This document shows positions 40,694 to 56,950 of a DNA stretch of 64,000 nt, piece after piece. The stretch spans positions 1 to 64,000 of the forward strand of contig NZ_BSFQ01000007.1 of assembly GCF_027922425.1 (NCBI RefSeq). The letters run 5' to 3'. This DNA is from Pseudonocardia halophobica (lineage in GTDB: Bacteria; Actinomycetota; Actinomycetes; Mycobacteriales; Pseudonocardiaceae). The position numbers were made by a program, and so were the translations under genes. The stretch's first letter is position 1, and the number at the start of each line of letters is the position of its first letter. Under the pieces are notes generated by a model that did not search any database, was not told the origin of the DNA, and saw only the letters and a list, made by a program, of their open reading frames with translations.

Positions 40694-41590
40694 TCAGCTC
40701 CCGCCGCCGGGGCCGCCGCGCCGGCGCAGGTAGCGCTCGAAGTCGGCCGCGATCTCGTCGCCGCTGGCCTCGGCCAGGTCGACCGGCTTCTCCTCGTCGT
40801 CCTCGGTGGCCTGCTGCTCGAGCTGGCGCACGTACTCGCGCACCTCGTCGTCCGCGTCGGCCATCTCGTTGACCGTGCGCTCCCACTCCTCGGCCTGCTC
40901 GGGCAGCCCGCCCAGCGGGACCTCGACGTCGAGCGCCTCCTCGACGCGCAGCAGCAGCGCGATGGCGGCCTTGGGCACCCGGGCCTGCGAGACGTAGTGC
41001 GGCACCTCGGCCCAGTACGACAGCGCGGGCACGCCGGCCTCGATGCAGAGGCTGTGGAACACCCCGACGATGCCGGTCGGACCCTGGTAGGTCGACGGCT
41101 CGACGCCCATCTTCTTCGCCGACGCGGTGTCGTAGCCGGTCCCGCGGACCGGCGTGGGCCGGGTGTGCGGGACGTCGGTGAGCATGGCGCCGAGGTTGAT
41201 GACCTTCGTCACCCCGAGCCGGTCGACGTACTCGAGCAGCTCGGCGCAGAACGAGCGCCAGCGCAGGTTCGGCTCGATGCCGTTGACGAGGACGACGTGC
41301 CGGCCGCTGCCCGGGAGCTTGGCCGTGGAGAGCCGGGTGGTCTGCCACTCGATGCGCCGCGTGACGCCGCCCGCGAGCCGGACCAGCGGCCGCGTGACCT
41401 GGAAGTCGTAGTACTCCTCGGGGTCGATCGAGCCGAGCGGCTCGGCGTCCCAGCTCAGCTCGAGATGCTCCAGCGCGGAGCTGGCGGCCTCACCGGCGTC
41501 GTTCCAACCCTCGAACGCCGTGATCATGACCGGGTCGACCAGATCCGGGAGATCCGAGGGCACCCCCGCCCGCTGCTCTCGCTCGCTCAT
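40694..41590 (-). CDS. PAC2-family protein (proteasome assembly chaperone-like)
   Basis: 298-aa soluble protein of the PAC2 family, related to eukaryotic proteasome assembly chaperone 2 and archaeal PbaB. Signatures are DPVMITAFEGWNDAGEAASSAL at the N terminus (conserved GWNDAG), INLGAMLTDVPHTRPTPV, and GPTGIVGVFHSLC. The C-terminal 70 residues are acidic and probably helical. In actinobacteria it stays linked to the proteasome and metH region, as here, but a direct role in 20S assembly has not been established to my knowledge. Leaderless promoter at 41597-41602. Confidence 0.88.
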   Translation of the reverse strand: MSEREQRAGVPSDLPDLVDPVMITAFEGWNDAGEAASSALEHLELSWDAEPLGSIDPEEYYDFQVTRPLVRLAGGVTRRIEWQTTRLSTAKLPGSGRHVVLVNGIEPNLRWRSFCAELLEYVDRLGVTKVINLGAMLTDVPHTRPTPVRGTGYDTASAKKMGVEPSTYQGPTGIVGVFHSLCIEAGVPALSYWAEVPHYVSQARVPKAAIALLLRVEEALDVEVPLGGLPEQAEEWERTVNEMADADDEVREYVRQLEQQATEDDEEKPVDLAEASGDEIAADFERYLRRRGGPGGGS

Positions 41591-41596
41591 CCGTCC

Positions 41597-41602
41597 ACCC
41601 TA
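41597..41602 (-). promoter_or_regulatory. -10 box TAGGGT for leaderless PAC2 gene
   Basis: On the minus strand TAGGGT ends six bases before ATG 41590. Confidence 0.55.
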
Positions 41603-41645
41603 CGGCGCGCGCGGGTAACACGACGGGCCCGGTGGGCGACGCCGG

Positions 41646-41651
41646 TAGCCT
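41646..41651 (+). promoter_or_regulatory. -10 box TAGCCT for leaderless metH
   Basis: TAGCCT ends six bases before GTG 41658. The divergent gap of 67 bp is too short for a cobalamin riboswitch, and none is seen. Confidence 0.55.
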
Positions 41652-41657
41652 GAGGGG

Positions 41658-45222
<3,565 letters not shown>

Positions 45223-45233
<11 letters not shown>

Positions 45234-45918
45234 GCCTGGTCCCCGTGCCGTCCTGTTCGACATGGACGGCACGCTGATCGACTCCGAGAAGGTGTGGGAC
45301 CGCTCGCTCGTGGAGGTGCTGCGGTGGCTGGGCGGCACCGACCTCTCGCCGGAGGCGCGCCGGGAGACCCTCGGCGGCAACCTCCGCAGCAGCCTCGCGA
45401 TCGTGTTCCGCGAGGCCGGCGTGGTGCAGACGCCGGAGCTGAGCGAGCAGGCCGCGGGCAGGCTCGTCGACCGGACCGCGGAGCTGTTCGAGGGCGGGTT
45501 GCCGTGGCGGCCCGGGGCCCTCACCGCGCTGCGGACGGTGCGCGAGGCCGGCTTCGCCACGGCGTTGGTCACCAACACCGGCCGCTACCTCACCGACAAG
45601 GCCCTGTTCGGGATCGGGGCGGAGCACTTCGACGTCACGGTCTGCGGGGACGAGGTGCCCCGCGGCAAGCCCGCCCCGGACCCGTACCTGCGCGCGGCCT
45701 CGCTGCTGGGGCTCGCGGCGGAGGACTGCGTGGCCGTGGAGGACTCGCCGACCGGGATCGCGGCGGCCGAGGCCTCCGGGGCCGCGGTGCTCGCCGTGCC
45801 GTGCGAGGTGCCGATCCCGCCCGGGCCGGGCCGGGTCGTGTGGCCCACGCTGGAGGGGATCACGGCAGCGGACCTGACCGCGGCCCACCGCGAGGTGCGG
45901 GAGCGCCAGGCCGCCTGA
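45223..45918 (+). CDS. HAD-superfamily hydrolase (beta-phosphoglucomutase/phosphatase-like)
   Basis: 231-aa HAD hydrolase, subfamily IA. Motif I is [11 protein letters not shown] (nucleophile Asp in the first ten residues of the motif), motif II LVTNTG, motif [13 protein letters not shown], and motif [14 protein letters not shown] helical cap lies between residues 18 and 85. It overlaps metH by 11 bp and is therefore co-translated; the pair is commonly seen in actinobacteria. The substrate is a small phosphorylated metabolite that I cannot specify. Confidence 0.87.
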
Positions 45919-45954
45919 TCCGCCCGGCCGGCCCGGTGCCCTGGTCCCGGGGGG

Positions 45955-45960
45955 TACCGT
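45955..45960 (+). promoter_or_regulatory. Weak -10 candidate TACCGT upstream of hisE
   Basis: TACCGT in the 220-bp gap before hisE would start a transcript near 45967 with a leader of about 170 nt. A GTG five bases after it opens a 12-codon frame ending at 46004, with no His run, so histidine attenuation is not indicated. The rest of the gap shows nothing clear. Confidence 0.25.
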
Positions 45961-46138
45961 CGGGCGTGTCGGACGCACGACGAGCGGCGCCTCCGTCCGG
46001 GTGATCGGCCCGGCGGCGTCGCCGCCCGGCGCAGCCCGTGGTCCGGCGGCCTCACCGCGGTCGATCCGGTTCGTGACCGCGCGGAGCGCCCCCGACACTG
46101 GGTGCGCAGGAGTCGGCTGGAGAGGGATCGGCAGGGAC

Positions 46139-46402
46139 GTGAAGACATTCGACGAGCTCTTCGAGGAGCTCCGCGAGAAGGCCGCCACCCGGCCCGCCGG
46201 GTCGGCCACCGTCGAGGCGCTCGACGCCGGCGTCCATGCCCAGGGCAAGAAGCTCCTCGAGGAGGCCGGCGAGGTCTGGATCGCCGCCGAGCACGAGGAC
46301 GACGCTGCGCTGGCCGAGGAGATCTCGCAGCTGCTCTACCGCGCCCAGGTGATCATGCTCGGGCGCGGGCTGAGCCTGCAGGACGTCTACAAGTACCTGT
46401 AG
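46139..46402 (+). CDS. hisE: Phosphoribosyl-ATP pyrophosphohydrolase
   Basis: 87-aa MazG-like all-helical enzyme for the second step of histidine synthesis, splitting PRPP-derived phosphoribosyl-ATP to phosphoribosyl-[21 protein letters not shown] carries the metal-binding Glu/Glu/Glu/Asp pattern (EExxE...ExxD), followed by [15 protein letters not shown]. The GTG at 46139 has AGGGA upstream and matches family length. hisG follows after 69 bp, as in mycobacteria and streptomycetes. Confidence 0.93.
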   Translation: MKTFDELFEELREKAATRPAGSATVEALDAGVHAQGKKLLEEAGEVWIAAEHEDDAALAEEISQLLYRAQVIMLGRGLSLQDVYKYL

Positions 46403-46471
46403 GAGCCGACCGTGACGACCGCCCCCGCCCCGTCCGGAACCCGCCGCACCCACCCGAAGGAAGCCACACCC

Positions 46472-47356
46472 ATGCTCCGCGTCGCTCTCCCGAACAAGGG
46501 CACGCTCGCCGAGCCCGCCGCGACGATGATGCGCGAGGCCGGCTACCGGCAGCGCAGCGACTCGCGCGACCTGTCGATGGTCGACGAGGAGAACGGCATC
46601 GAGTTCTTCTACCTGCGGCCGAAGGACATCGCGACCTACGTCGGCTCCGGCGACCTGCACCTCGGCATCACCGGGCACGACCTCATGGAGGAGTCCGGCA
46701 GCCAGGTCCAGCAGGTCCTGAAACTGGGCTTCGGCGCCTCGAAGTTCCGCTTCGCCGCGCCCGAGGACAAGGACTGGAAGCTCGAGGACCTCGACGGCCG
46801 CACGATCGCGACCTCGTACCCGCGGCTCGTCCGCTCGCACCTGTCCGGCAAGCGGATCGGCGCCACCATCATCAAGCTCGACGGCGCGGTGGAGATCTCC
46901 GTGCAGCTCGGGCTGGCCGACGCGATCGCCGACGTGGTGTCCTCCGGCCGCACGCTGCGCCAGCACGGCCTCAAGGTCATCGGCGACCCGATCGCCGAGT
47001 CCGAGGCCATGCTCATCGAGCGCGAGCCGCGGATGGACCGCGTCGAGCCCGACGAGATCAAGGCCTTCAAGCGGGTGTTCACCGAGCGGATCCGCGGCGT
47101 CGTCTACGCCCGGCAGTACCTGATGCTCGACTACGACTGCCCCAAGACGAAGCTCGACGCGGCCAAGGAGATCACCCCCGGCCTGCAGGCGCCGACCATC
47201 GCCCCGCTGGCGGACCCGGACTGGGTGGCCGTGCGGTCGATGGTGCGCAAGCAGGCGTCGAACCGGGTCATGGACGAGCTCGCCGCCCTCGGGGCGAAGG
47301 CCATCCTGACCTCGGAGATCCGGTCCTGCCGCGCGGTCGACGGCGGGCAGTACTGA
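46472..47356 (+). CDS. hisG: ATP phosphoribosyltransferase, long form
   Basis: 294-aa first enzyme of histidine synthesis. It begins [16 protein letters not shown], has [12 protein letters not shown] and the PRPP-binding loop [14 protein letters not shown], and keeps the C-terminal regulatory domain (about residues 205-294), so histidine feedback inhibition is expected. ATG 46472 with GAAGGAA upstream matches relatives; an in-frame GTG at 46412 would add a 20-residue Thr/Pro-rich tail. It ends before a strong terminator shared with the thioesterase gene. Confidence 0.93.
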   Translation: MLRVALPNKGTLAEPAATMMREAGYRQRSDSRDLSMVDEENGIEFFYLRPKDIATYVGSGDLHLGITGHDLMEESGSQVQQVLKLGFGASKFRFAAPEDKDWKLEDLDGRTIATSYPRLVRSHLSGKRIGATIIKLDGAVEISVQLGLADAIADVVSSGRTLRQHGLKVIGDPIAESEAMLIEREPRMDRVEPDEIKAFKRVFTERIRGVVYARQYLMLDYDCPKTKLDAAKEITPGLQAPTIAPLADPDWVAVRSMVRKQASNRVMDELAALGAKAILTSEIRSCRAVDGGQY

Positions 47357-47380
47357 CCGCACTGACCGAGAGGTCCCGGA

Positions 47381-47416
47381 CGACGGTCCCGGCGGCTCCT
47401 GCCGCCGGGACCGTCG
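47381..47416. terminator. Strong hairpin terminator between convergent genes
   Basis: GACGGTCCCGGCGGC (47382-47396), loop TCCT, exact complement to 47415, extended by one C-G pair to 16 bp. It follows hisG by 24 bases and the opposing thioesterase stop by 15. Confidence 0.8.
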
Positions 47417-47431
47417 CATTCCCGGGCCTGG

Positions 47432-48228
47432 TCAGCGGTGCCGGACGGTCAGCTCCTGCGCGATGTGCGCGGCGTGCCCGTCGAGGTCGAACAGCGTGGC
47501 CGTGACGGTCCCGGTGCCCGTCGGGCCGATCGCGGTGGTGGCGTCGATCCCCGTCCACGCGCCCGTCGGCGGGCGGTGCAGGTGCACGCTCAGCTCGGTG
47601 TTCACGAAGAGCCAGTCCTTCATGGGCAGCGACGCGGCCACGCCGTTCGCGGAGTCGGCGATCGCCGCGAGGGACTGCAGCGGCGTGGGCTCCTCGCCCT
47701 CCACCACGGGCACCCGCAGCCGGCCCCAGGCGCGGCCCGGGCCCAGGTCGTCCCACTGCCCGTCGAGCCAGCGCCACTCGACGGCGTCGAGGTAGCCGGG
47801 CAGCCAGCCGTGCGGCCGTTCGCCCTGCGGCGCCGCCACCTCGGGAGCGGGCAGCGGCGCGGCCGCACCGACCGCGGCGTCGGCGGTGTCCGTGATCGCC
47901 AGCCGCCAGGCGCGGGCCCGCAGCACGGCCCGGCCGCCCGCGGTCATCTCCGCCGCCAGCATCTCGATCGTCCGCCCCGGTCGCTCGACCCACGTGCGCA
48001 CCTCGAGATCGCCGACGGGCACCACGCCGAGGATCTCGATGGTGTAGCGGGAGAGCTGCAGCGGGGGAGCGTCGGGCCTGCTGGGGGCGCAGCGCTCGAA
48101 GGCGCGGACCAGCAGCGCCGACGGCGGCCCGAGGTGCTGGGCACCGGCGAACCACGGGCCGGCGGTCGACATCGTCGCGTGGTAGCGGCCCGCGCTCTCG
48201 TCGACGATTCGGTAGAAGGGCTCCTCGC

Positions 48229-48232
<4 letters not shown>
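47432..48232 (-). CDS. Acyl-CoA thioesterase-like double hotdog protein
   Basis: 266-aa protein with two hotdog folds in tandem, TesB/4HBT_3-like. The first half contains STAGPWFAGAQHLGPPSALLVRAFE and EILGVVPVGDLEVRTWVERPG, the second WLFVNTELSVHLHRPPTGAWTGID. It likely hydrolyses an acyl-CoA; chain length unknown. The GTG start overlaps the stop of the RecB-like nuclease gene (GTGA). Confidence 0.82.
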
Positions 48233-50574
<2,342 letters not shown>

Positions 50575-50735
50575 GGGCGTTCGGTCGAGCCGTTAGAACC
50601 GCTCGATTACGGGAACCAGACACCCCGGTGGCGTCAAGGTGCCGTCCGCGTGAGTGACGGATCACCAGATCGCCTCACCGCCGTGGGCGACGTCTACGGG
50701 TACCGTATGGAAACGGAACACGGAGGGAGGATGCC

Positions 50736-52547
50736 GTGAACCCCTACGACGACGGTCCCGGCACTCACCAGCCAGGCGACGGCGGGGCCCTGTCCCCGGC
50801 GGAGGCGGCGGCCCAGATCCGCTACCTCGAAGAAGAAGTCGCGATGCTGCGGCGCAAGCTGACCGAATCCCCCCGGCACGCGCGACTGCTCGAGCAGCGG
50901 CTCGCCGAGTCCGCCAGCAGGCTCTCCCAGCTCAGCGCGCGCAACGAGAAGCTCACCGAGACCCTCAAGGAGGCGCGCAGCCAGCTCGTCGCCCTCCGCG
51001 AGGAGGTCGACCGCCTGGCCCAGCCCCCGAGTGGCTACGGCGTGTACCTCACCGCCTACGACGACAACACCGTCGACGTCTTCACCTCCGGGCGGCGCAT
51101 GCGCGTCGCGGTCTCCCCGGCGGTGGAGCTCGACACCCTGCGCAGCGGTCAGTCCGTGCGGCTGAACGAGGCGCTCACGGTCGTCGAGGCCGGCGACTGG
51201 GAGAAGATCGGCGAGGTCTGCGGCCTGCGCGAGGTCCTCGCCGAGCCGACGGACGGCCTCGCCGGCCGTGCCCTGGTGGTCGGGCACGCGGACGAGGAGC
51301 GGGTCGTGTGGCTCGCCGCCCCGCTGTTCGACGAGTCCTCCCCCGACTTCGTGGCGCTCAAGCCGGGCGACTCGCTGCTGGTCGACACCAAGGCGGGCTA
51401 CGCCTACGAGCGGGTCCCGAAGGCCGAGGTCGAGGACCTCGTGCTGGAGGAGGTCCCGGACGTCGGCTACGAGGACATCGGCGGTCTGTTCCGGCAGATC
51501 GAGCAGATCCGGGACGCGGTCGAGCTCCCGTTCCTGCACGCCGAGCTGTTCACCGAGTACGAGCTGCGCCCGCCCAAGGGCGTGCTGCTCTACGGCCCTC
51601 CCGGCTGCGGCAAGACGCTGATCGCGAAGGCCGTGGCCAACTCGCTGGCCAAGAAGATCGCGGCCCAGCGCGGCGACGACCCGAACGAGGGCCGGGCGTT
51701 CTTCCTCAACATCAAGGGCCCGGAGCTGCTCAACAAGTTCGTCGGCGAGACCGAGCGGCACATCCGGCTGATCTTCCAGCGGGCGCGGGAGAAGGCCTCG
51801 GCCGGCACCCCGGTGATCGTGTTCTTCGACGAGATGGACTCGATCTTCCGCACGCGTGGCTCGGGCGTGTCGTCGGACGTCGAGACGACGATCGTGCCGC
51901 AGCTGCTGGCCGAGATCGACGGTGTCGAGGGCCTCGAGAACGTCATCGTCATCGGCGCGTCGAACCGCGAGGACATGATCGACCCCGCGATCCTGCGGCC
52001 CGGCCGCCTGGACGTGAAGATCAAGATCGAGCGGCCCGACGCCGAGGCGGCGCAGGACATCTTCTCGAAGTACATCACCAACACGCTGCCGGTTCACGAG
52101 GAGGACCTCGCGGAGTTCGCCGGCAACCGCAAGGCCTGCGTCGACGCGATGATCCAGCGCGTCGTCGAGCGGATGTACGACGAGTCCGAGGAGAACCGGT
52201 TCCTCGAGGTCACCTACGCCAACGGTGACAAGGAGACCCTGTACTTCAAGGACTTCAACTCGGGCGCGATGATCCAGAACATCGTCGACCGGGCGAAGAA
52301 GTCCGCGATCAAGTCGGTTCTCGAGACCGGGCAGCGCGGCGTGCGGGTCGCGCACCTGCTGTCCGCGATCGTCGACGAGTTCGCCGAGAACGAGGACCTG
52401 CCCAACACCACCAACCCGGACGACTGGGCCCGCATCTCGGGCAAGAAGGGCGAGCGGATCGTCTACATCCGCACGCTGGTCACCGGCAAGAACGAGGCCA
52501 CCGGCCGCGCGATCGACACCGCGTCGAACACCGGCCAGTACCTGTAG
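50736..52547 (+). CDS. arc: Proteasome-associated ATPase ARC/Mpa
   Basis: 603-aa AAA+ ring ATPase that unfolds pupylated proteins and feeds them to the 20S core. An N-terminal coiled coil (about 24-95) captures Pup, followed by two OB-type domains. The AAA module has Walker A GPPGCGKT (about 287-294), Walker [11 protein letters not shown], the pore-loop region NKFVGETER, and [18 protein letters not shown] with arginine fingers. The C-terminal GQYL exposes the penultimate Tyr that docks into the proteasome. GTG 50736 follows GGAGGGAGG. A strong terminator lies just downstream. Unlike in many relatives, dop is not next; it is 6.3 kb away. Confidence 0.96.
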   Translation: MNPYDDGPGTHQPGDGGALSPAEAAAQIRYLEEEVAMLRRKLTESPRHARLLEQRLAESASRLSQLSARNEKLTETLKEARSQLVALREEVDRLAQPPSGYGVYLTAYDDNTVDVFTSGRRMRVAVSPAVELDTLRSGQSVRLNEALTVVEAGDWEKIGEVCGLREVLAEPTDGLAGRALVVGHADEERVVWLAAPLFDESSPDFVALKPGDSLLVDTKAGYAYERVPKAEVEDLVLEEVPDVGYEDIGGLFRQIEQIRDAVELPFLHAELFTEYELRPPKGVLLYGPPGCGKTLIAKAVANSLAKKIAAQRGDDPNEGRAFFLNIKGPELLNKFVGETERHIRLIFQRAREKASAGTPVIVFFDEMDSIFRTRGSGVSSDVETTIVPQLLAEIDGVEGLENVIVIGASNREDMIDPAILRPGRLDVKIKIERPDAEAAQDIFSKYITNTLPVHEEDLAEFAGNRKACVDAMIQRVVERMYDESEENRFLEVTYANGDKETLYFKDFNSGAMIQNIVDRAKKSAIKSVLETGQRGVRVAHLLSAIVDEFAENEDLPNTTNPDDWARISGKKGERIVYIRTLVTGKNEATGRAIDTASNTGQYL

Positions 52548-52561
52548 ACGCGCAGCACGGA

Positions 52562-52595
52562 GGAGGCCCCGCCCGGTCCACCGGGCGGGGCCTCC
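52562..52595 (+). terminator. Strong terminator after arc
   Basis: GGAGGCCCCGCCCGG, loop TCCA, CCGGGCGGGGCCTCC: a 15-bp perfect stem 14 bases after the arc stop, followed by GCCGTTCTCC. Confidence 0.85.
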
Positions 52596-52654
52596 GCCGT
52601 TCTCCGGCCCGGAGCCTGGCCGATTCGTTCACGACGGCGGGTGGGCGGGGTTCG

Positions 52655-52660
52655 TAGCGT
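52655..52660 (+). promoter_or_regulatory. -10 box TAGCGT for leaderless VOC gene
   Basis: TAGCGT ends six bases before ATG 52667. Confidence 0.55.
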
Positions 52661-52666
52661 GGCGGC

Positions 52667-53071
52667 ATGGGACCGCGACCGAGCTCCACCGTCATCGAGA
52701 TCGTGACCGCCGACCTGGCGAAGGCGCTGGCCTTCTACCGGGCCCTCGGCCTGGAGGTGCCCGACGGGGCGGACGACCAGCCGCACGTCGAGCTGCCGCT
52801 ACCGGGCGGGAACCGCCTCGCGTTCGACACCGAGGCCACGATCGCGAGCTTCACCGCCGACTACACCCCGCCGACGGGGGAGGGCCGGCTCGCGCTCGCC
52901 TTCGGCTACGACACGCCGGCCGACGTCGACGCCGCCCACGCCGCCCTCACCTCCGCCGGCGCCCCCTCCGAGCGCGAGCCCTTCGACGCCTTCTGGGGCC
53001 AGCGCTACGCCACCGTCCGCGACCCCGACGGCACCCACGTCGACCTCTTCGCCGCCCTCCCGCAGACCTGA
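52667..53071 (+). CDS. VOC-superfamily (glyoxalase/bleomycin-resistance fold) protein
   Basis: 134-aa two-repeat vicinal-oxygen-chelate protein. STVIEIVTADLAKALAFYRALGLEVP starts repeat 1 and DPDGTHVDLFA ends repeat 2. Some metal-ligand positions are not the usual His/Glu, so metal binding is uncertain. It is the first gene of the block inserted between arc and dop. Function unknown. Confidence 0.8.
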   Translation: MGPRPSSTVIEIVTADLAKALAFYRALGLEVPDGADDQPHVELPLPGGNRLAFDTEATIASFTADYTPPTGEGRLALAFGYDTPADVDAAHAALTSAGAPSEREPFDAFWGQRYATVRDPDGTHVDLFAALPQT

Positions 53072-53086
53072 CCCGGCCCGCGCACG

Positions 53087-53148
53087 TGATCACCAGCAGC
53101 TGAGAGTTCTTTCTGCGCGCAGATCGAGCCCTCAGCTCCTGATGATCA
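53087..53148. repeat. Large imperfect hairpin after the VOC gene
   Basis: TGATCA-C-CAG-C-AGCTGAG on the left (53087-53104) pairs with CTCAGCT-C-CTG-A-TGATCA on the right (53131-53148) around a 26-nt loop. It lies 15 bases after the VOC stop and may terminate that gene. This is part of the 350-bp gene-free stretch 53072-53421. Confidence 0.6.
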
Positions 53149-53163
53149 AGCTGGGATCGTCGT

Positions 53164-53353
53164 GATCACCGAGTGCGTGCACTCAAAGTCGCTCGGGCAG
53201 CCCTGAGCGCACGGGAGGGGTGATCTGTCGGGGCACTTGCCGGCACCAGGGTCGCCATGATCGCCGAGTGCGTGCACTCGTGCTTCCGAGTGCCGCCCTG
53301 TGCGCACATGAACGGCGATGTGTCGGGGCACCTTGCCGGCCTACGCTGGAGCG
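53164..53353. repeat. 95-bp degenerate direct repeat, two copies plus partial third
   Basis: Copies start at 53164 (GATCACCGAGTGCGTGCACTC) and 53259 (GATCGCCGAGTGCGTGCACTC) and share a second block about 57 bases further on: TGTCGGGGCACTTGCCGGC versus TGTCGGGGCACCTTGCCGGC. A truncated third start, GATCGGCGGAGTGCGTGC, lies at 53400. GAGTGCGTGCACTC is itself palindromic. I see no coding potential in this stretch. Confidence 0.72.
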
Positions 53354-53421
53354 ATCGCCCGGAGACGCTCGTGGCCGCCGTCGCTGCACGGGAACCGTGA
53401 TCGGCGGAGTGCGTGCCGCGA

Positions 53422-54135
53422 TCAGGTCGGGCGGAGGGCGGTGGCGGGGACGCCGGCGAGGGCACGGACCTCGCGGGAGAGGTGGGGCTGGTCGGCGTAG
53501 CCCGTGCGGGCCGCGACCTCCGCGGGAGCGACGCCCGCGTGCAGCAGGGTGGCCGCCGCGCGGAAGCGGAGCACCCGGCGCAGGACGGCGGGGCCATAGC
53601 CGTAGACCGCGGTGCAGTGCCGGGTCAGCGAGCGGGTGGACCAGCCCAGCTCCGCGGCCACCGCGCCGGCGGCCGCGCCGCCGCCGAGGCGCGTGGTGAT
53701 CCGGCGCAGGGCGGGCAGGCTCCAGGGCGCGGTCTCCCGCGCCGGCTCGGCCGTGGCCAGCTCGGCGACCAGCCGGAACAGCGAGCCCGGGTCGGACGGG
53801 ACCGCGGGACCGGCGAGGCGGGCGGCGGCGGGGGAGACGTCGGCCAGTGCGACGCGCGTGTCGCGCAGCTCCACGGCCGGGACGCCGAGCAGGCGGGGCA
53901 GCACGCCGGGGTGGAAGCGGAGTCCGCCCGTCCACCCGCCCTGCCGGCCGCGCGTGACGAACGCCGCGGTGTCCGGCCCGGCGACCGTGAGCCCGCCGGC
54001 CTCGTCGACCAGCAGGTCCATGCAGCCGTCGGGCAGCACGCGGGTGGGCCCCGTGCGTGCCGTGGGCCCCGTGCGCCACAGGCACTCGACCAGCCCGCGC
54101 AGCGGCGCGGGCGGGGCCAGCTCCCGGTAGCTCAC
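53422..54135 (-). CDS. AraC-type transcriptional regulator
   Basis: 237-aa regulator with a C-terminal AraC helix-turn-helix pair (about 160-237: VAAELGWSTRSLTRHCTAVYGYGPAVLRR in outline, then EVAARTGYADQPHLSREVRALAG) and an N-terminal sensor region of the kind seen with DUF6597 (YRELAPPAPLRGLVECLWR, RVLPDGCMDLL). The GTG at 54135 is fixed by a TAGCGT box seven bases upstream; an in-frame GTG at 54159 lies above it. Regulated genes unknown. Confidence 0.84.
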   Translation of the reverse strand: MSYRELAPPAPLRGLVECLWRTGPTARTGPTRVLPDGCMDLLVDEAGGLTVAGPDTAAFVTRGRQGGWTGGLRFHPGVLPRLLGVPAVELRDTRVALADVSPAAARLAGPAVPSDPGSLFRLVAELATAEPARETAPWSLPALRRITTRLGGGAAAGAVAAELGWSTRSLTRHCTAVYGYGPAVLRRVLRFRAAATLLHAGVAPAEVAARTGYADQPHLSREVRALAGVPATALRPT

Positions 54136-54142
54136 GGCGGCG

Positions 54143-54148
54143 ACGCTA
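54143..54148 (-). promoter_or_regulatory. -10 box TAGCGT for leaderless araC-type gene
   Basis: On the minus strand TAGCGT ends seven bases before GTG 54135. Confidence 0.55.
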
Positions 54149-54192
54149 CCGCCGCGCACCGACGGAATCCGCCCGTAAGGCCCGAGAACGCC

Positions 54193-54228
54193 GGAGGCCC
54201 GTCCACCTCGTCGGTGGGCGGGCCTTCC
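54193..54228 (-). terminator. Hairpin terminator after yceI-like gene
   Basis: GGAGGCCCGTCCACC, loop TCGTC, GGTGGGCGGGCCTTCC: a stem of about 15 bp with one or two imperfections, 18 bases beyond the YceI stop on the minus strand. Confidence 0.65.
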
Positions 54229-54245
54229 GCAGGGGAGCGCGTGGA

Positions 54246-54806
54246 TCAGGCGGTGCGGAGCACGGCCTCGATCTCGAGGGTCAGCTGGACCTTCTCGCCG
54301 ACGACCACGCCGCCGCCGTCCATCGGCATCGAGATGTCGACGCCGAAGTCGTTGCGGTTGACGGTGGTGGTGGCGGTGAAGCCGGCGCGGGTTCCGCCGT
54401 AGGCGTCCGGGCCGAAGCCGCCGAGCTCCAGGTAAAGCGAGACGGGCTTGGTCACGCCCTTGATGGTGAGGTCACCGTTGAGCTTGTAGTCGGCGCCGTC
54501 GGCCTCGATACCCGTGGAGACGAAGGTCCACTCCGGGTACTTCTCGGTCTCGAAGAAGTCGGCGGACTTGATGTGCCCGTCGCGCTGCTCGTTGTTGGTG
54601 TCGATCGACGTGGCGTCGAGCGTCGCGGAGACCGTGGAGTCCTCGAACCGCTCGGCGGTCTCGATGGTGCCGCCGAACCGGGCGATGCGACCCTTGACCT
54701 TGCTGACCATCATGTGGCGCACGGAGAAGGAGACGTCCGAGTGGACCTGGTCGATGTCCCACGTGCCCACGACGTAACCGGGGATCTGGGTGGTGGCTGC
54801 GGTCAT
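54246..54806 (-). CDS. YceI-family lipid-binding protein
   Basis: 186-aa single-domain lipocalin-like barrel that binds polyisoprenoid or other amphiphiles. WDIDQVHSDVSFSVRHMMVSKVKGRI in outline is the family opening (DxxHSxVxFxVRHMMVSxVKG), followed by KSADFFETEKYPEWTF and LTIKGVTKPVSL. There is no signal peptide, so it is cytoplasmic, unlike E. coli YceI. GGAGGG precedes the ATG. It diverges from a MarR gene with inverted repeats between them, the usual MarR-YceI arrangement. Confidence 0.9.
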   Translation of the reverse strand: MTAATTQIPGYVVGTWDIDQVHSDVSFSVRHMMVSKVKGRIARFGGTIETAERFEDSTVSATLDATSIDTNNEQRDGHIKSADFFETEKYPEWTFVSTGIEADGADYKLNGDLTIKGVTKPVSLYLELGGFGPDAYGGTRAGFTATTTVNRNDFGVDISMPMDGGGVVVGEKVQLTLEIEAVLRTA

Positions 54807-54827
54807 GGTGACCCTCCAGGAAGATTT

Positions 54828-54884
54828 GGTTGAACTCTCAGGTGTTGAGAGCGACCATAGTGCTGTTGAGTTGAGTGTTCAACC
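54828..54884. promoter_or_regulatory. Operator region of the divergent marR-yceI pair
   Basis: Two nested symmetries lie in the 92-bp gap: GGTTGAAC (54828-54835) with GTTCAACC (54877-54884), and CTCTCA-GGTGT-TGAGAG (54835-54851). TTGAAC/GTTCAA half-sites are typical of MarR operators, so the MarR protein probably represses both genes. Confidence 0.6.
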
Positions 54885-54898
54885 ATAGGAGAAGTGAC

Positions 54899-55435
54899 GT
54901 GGCGCACACCCGCTGGCTCGACGACGAGGAGCAGCGCACCTGGCGGGCCTTCCTCACCGCCCAGCGCCTGCTGTTCGAGCGCGTCGAGCGCCAGCTGCAG
55001 AACGAGGCACGAATGCCGCACGGCTACTACGAGATCCTGGTCCGGCTGTCCGAGGCGCCCGACCGCACGCTGCGCATGAGCAGGCTCGCCGACACCTCGC
55101 TGTCCTCGCGGAGCCGGCTCTCCCACGCGGTCGCGCGCCTGGAGGAGGCGGGCTGGGTCGAGCGCACCGCCTGCGAGACCGACCGCCGGGGCGCCTGGGC
55201 CCGGCTGACCGACGCCGGGCTGGCCGCCCTGCAGGCCGCCGCCCCGGGGCACGTCGAGACCGTCCGGTCGCTGCTGTTCGACGCCCTGACCCCGGAGCAG
55301 GCCGCCGCGCTGCGCGAGGTCAGCGAGACGCTCGTCGCCCACCTGACCGACCGGCCCGTCTGGCCCGCGGGCGACGACGCGGGGTGCCCGACCCCGGAGC
55401 GGGCCGGCGAGGAGGCCTGCCCGGAGGCCGGGTGA
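54899..55435 (+). CDS. MarR-family transcriptional regulator
   Basis: 178-aa winged-helix regulator. RMSRLADTSLSSRSRLSHAVARLEEAGWVER contains the recognition helix and RRGAWARLTDAG the wing. The GTG at 54899 follows AGGAGAAG; an in-frame ATG at 54875 would place the start inside the operator and is less likely. It is encoded divergently from the YceI gene it probably controls. The last 20 residues are an acidic tail. Confidence 0.88.
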   Translation: MAHTRWLDDEEQRTWRAFLTAQRLLFERVERQLQNEARMPHGYYEILVRLSEAPDRTLRMSRLADTSLSSRSRLSHAVARLEEAGWVERTACETDRRGAWARLTDAGLAALQAAAPGHVETVRSLLFDALTPEQAAALREVSETLVAHLTDRPVWPAGDDAGCPTPERAGEEACPEAG

Positions 55436-55511
55436 CGGCTGTCCGGTGTGCCCCGGATCGCACCGGTCGGGCCGGGCGGGACCGGGCCCGGCCTGCACGG
55501 CCGCGGCGTCC

Positions 55512-55517
55512 TAGGCT
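55512..55517 (+). promoter_or_regulatory. -10 box TAGGCT for leaderless lpd gene
   Basis: TAGGCT ends six bases before ATG 55524. Confidence 0.58.
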
Positions 55518-55523
55518 GGTGGC

Positions 55524-56927
<1,404 letters not shown>

Positions 56928-56950
56928 CCGGTTTCCGCAGTTCGAGTCTC

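Noticed and set aside
41591..41657. Cobalamin riboswitch for metH
   Set aside because: The gap is only 67 bp, contains two leaderless -10 boxes, and has no B12-box-like sequence.
45919..46138. Histidine attenuator ahead of hisE
   Set aside because: No short ORF with consecutive His codons and no terminator/antiterminator pair could be found.
53072..53421. tRNA gene or small protein gene in the 350-bp gap
   Set aside because: No cloverleaf or T-loop sequence, and open frames there are short and cross the repeats.
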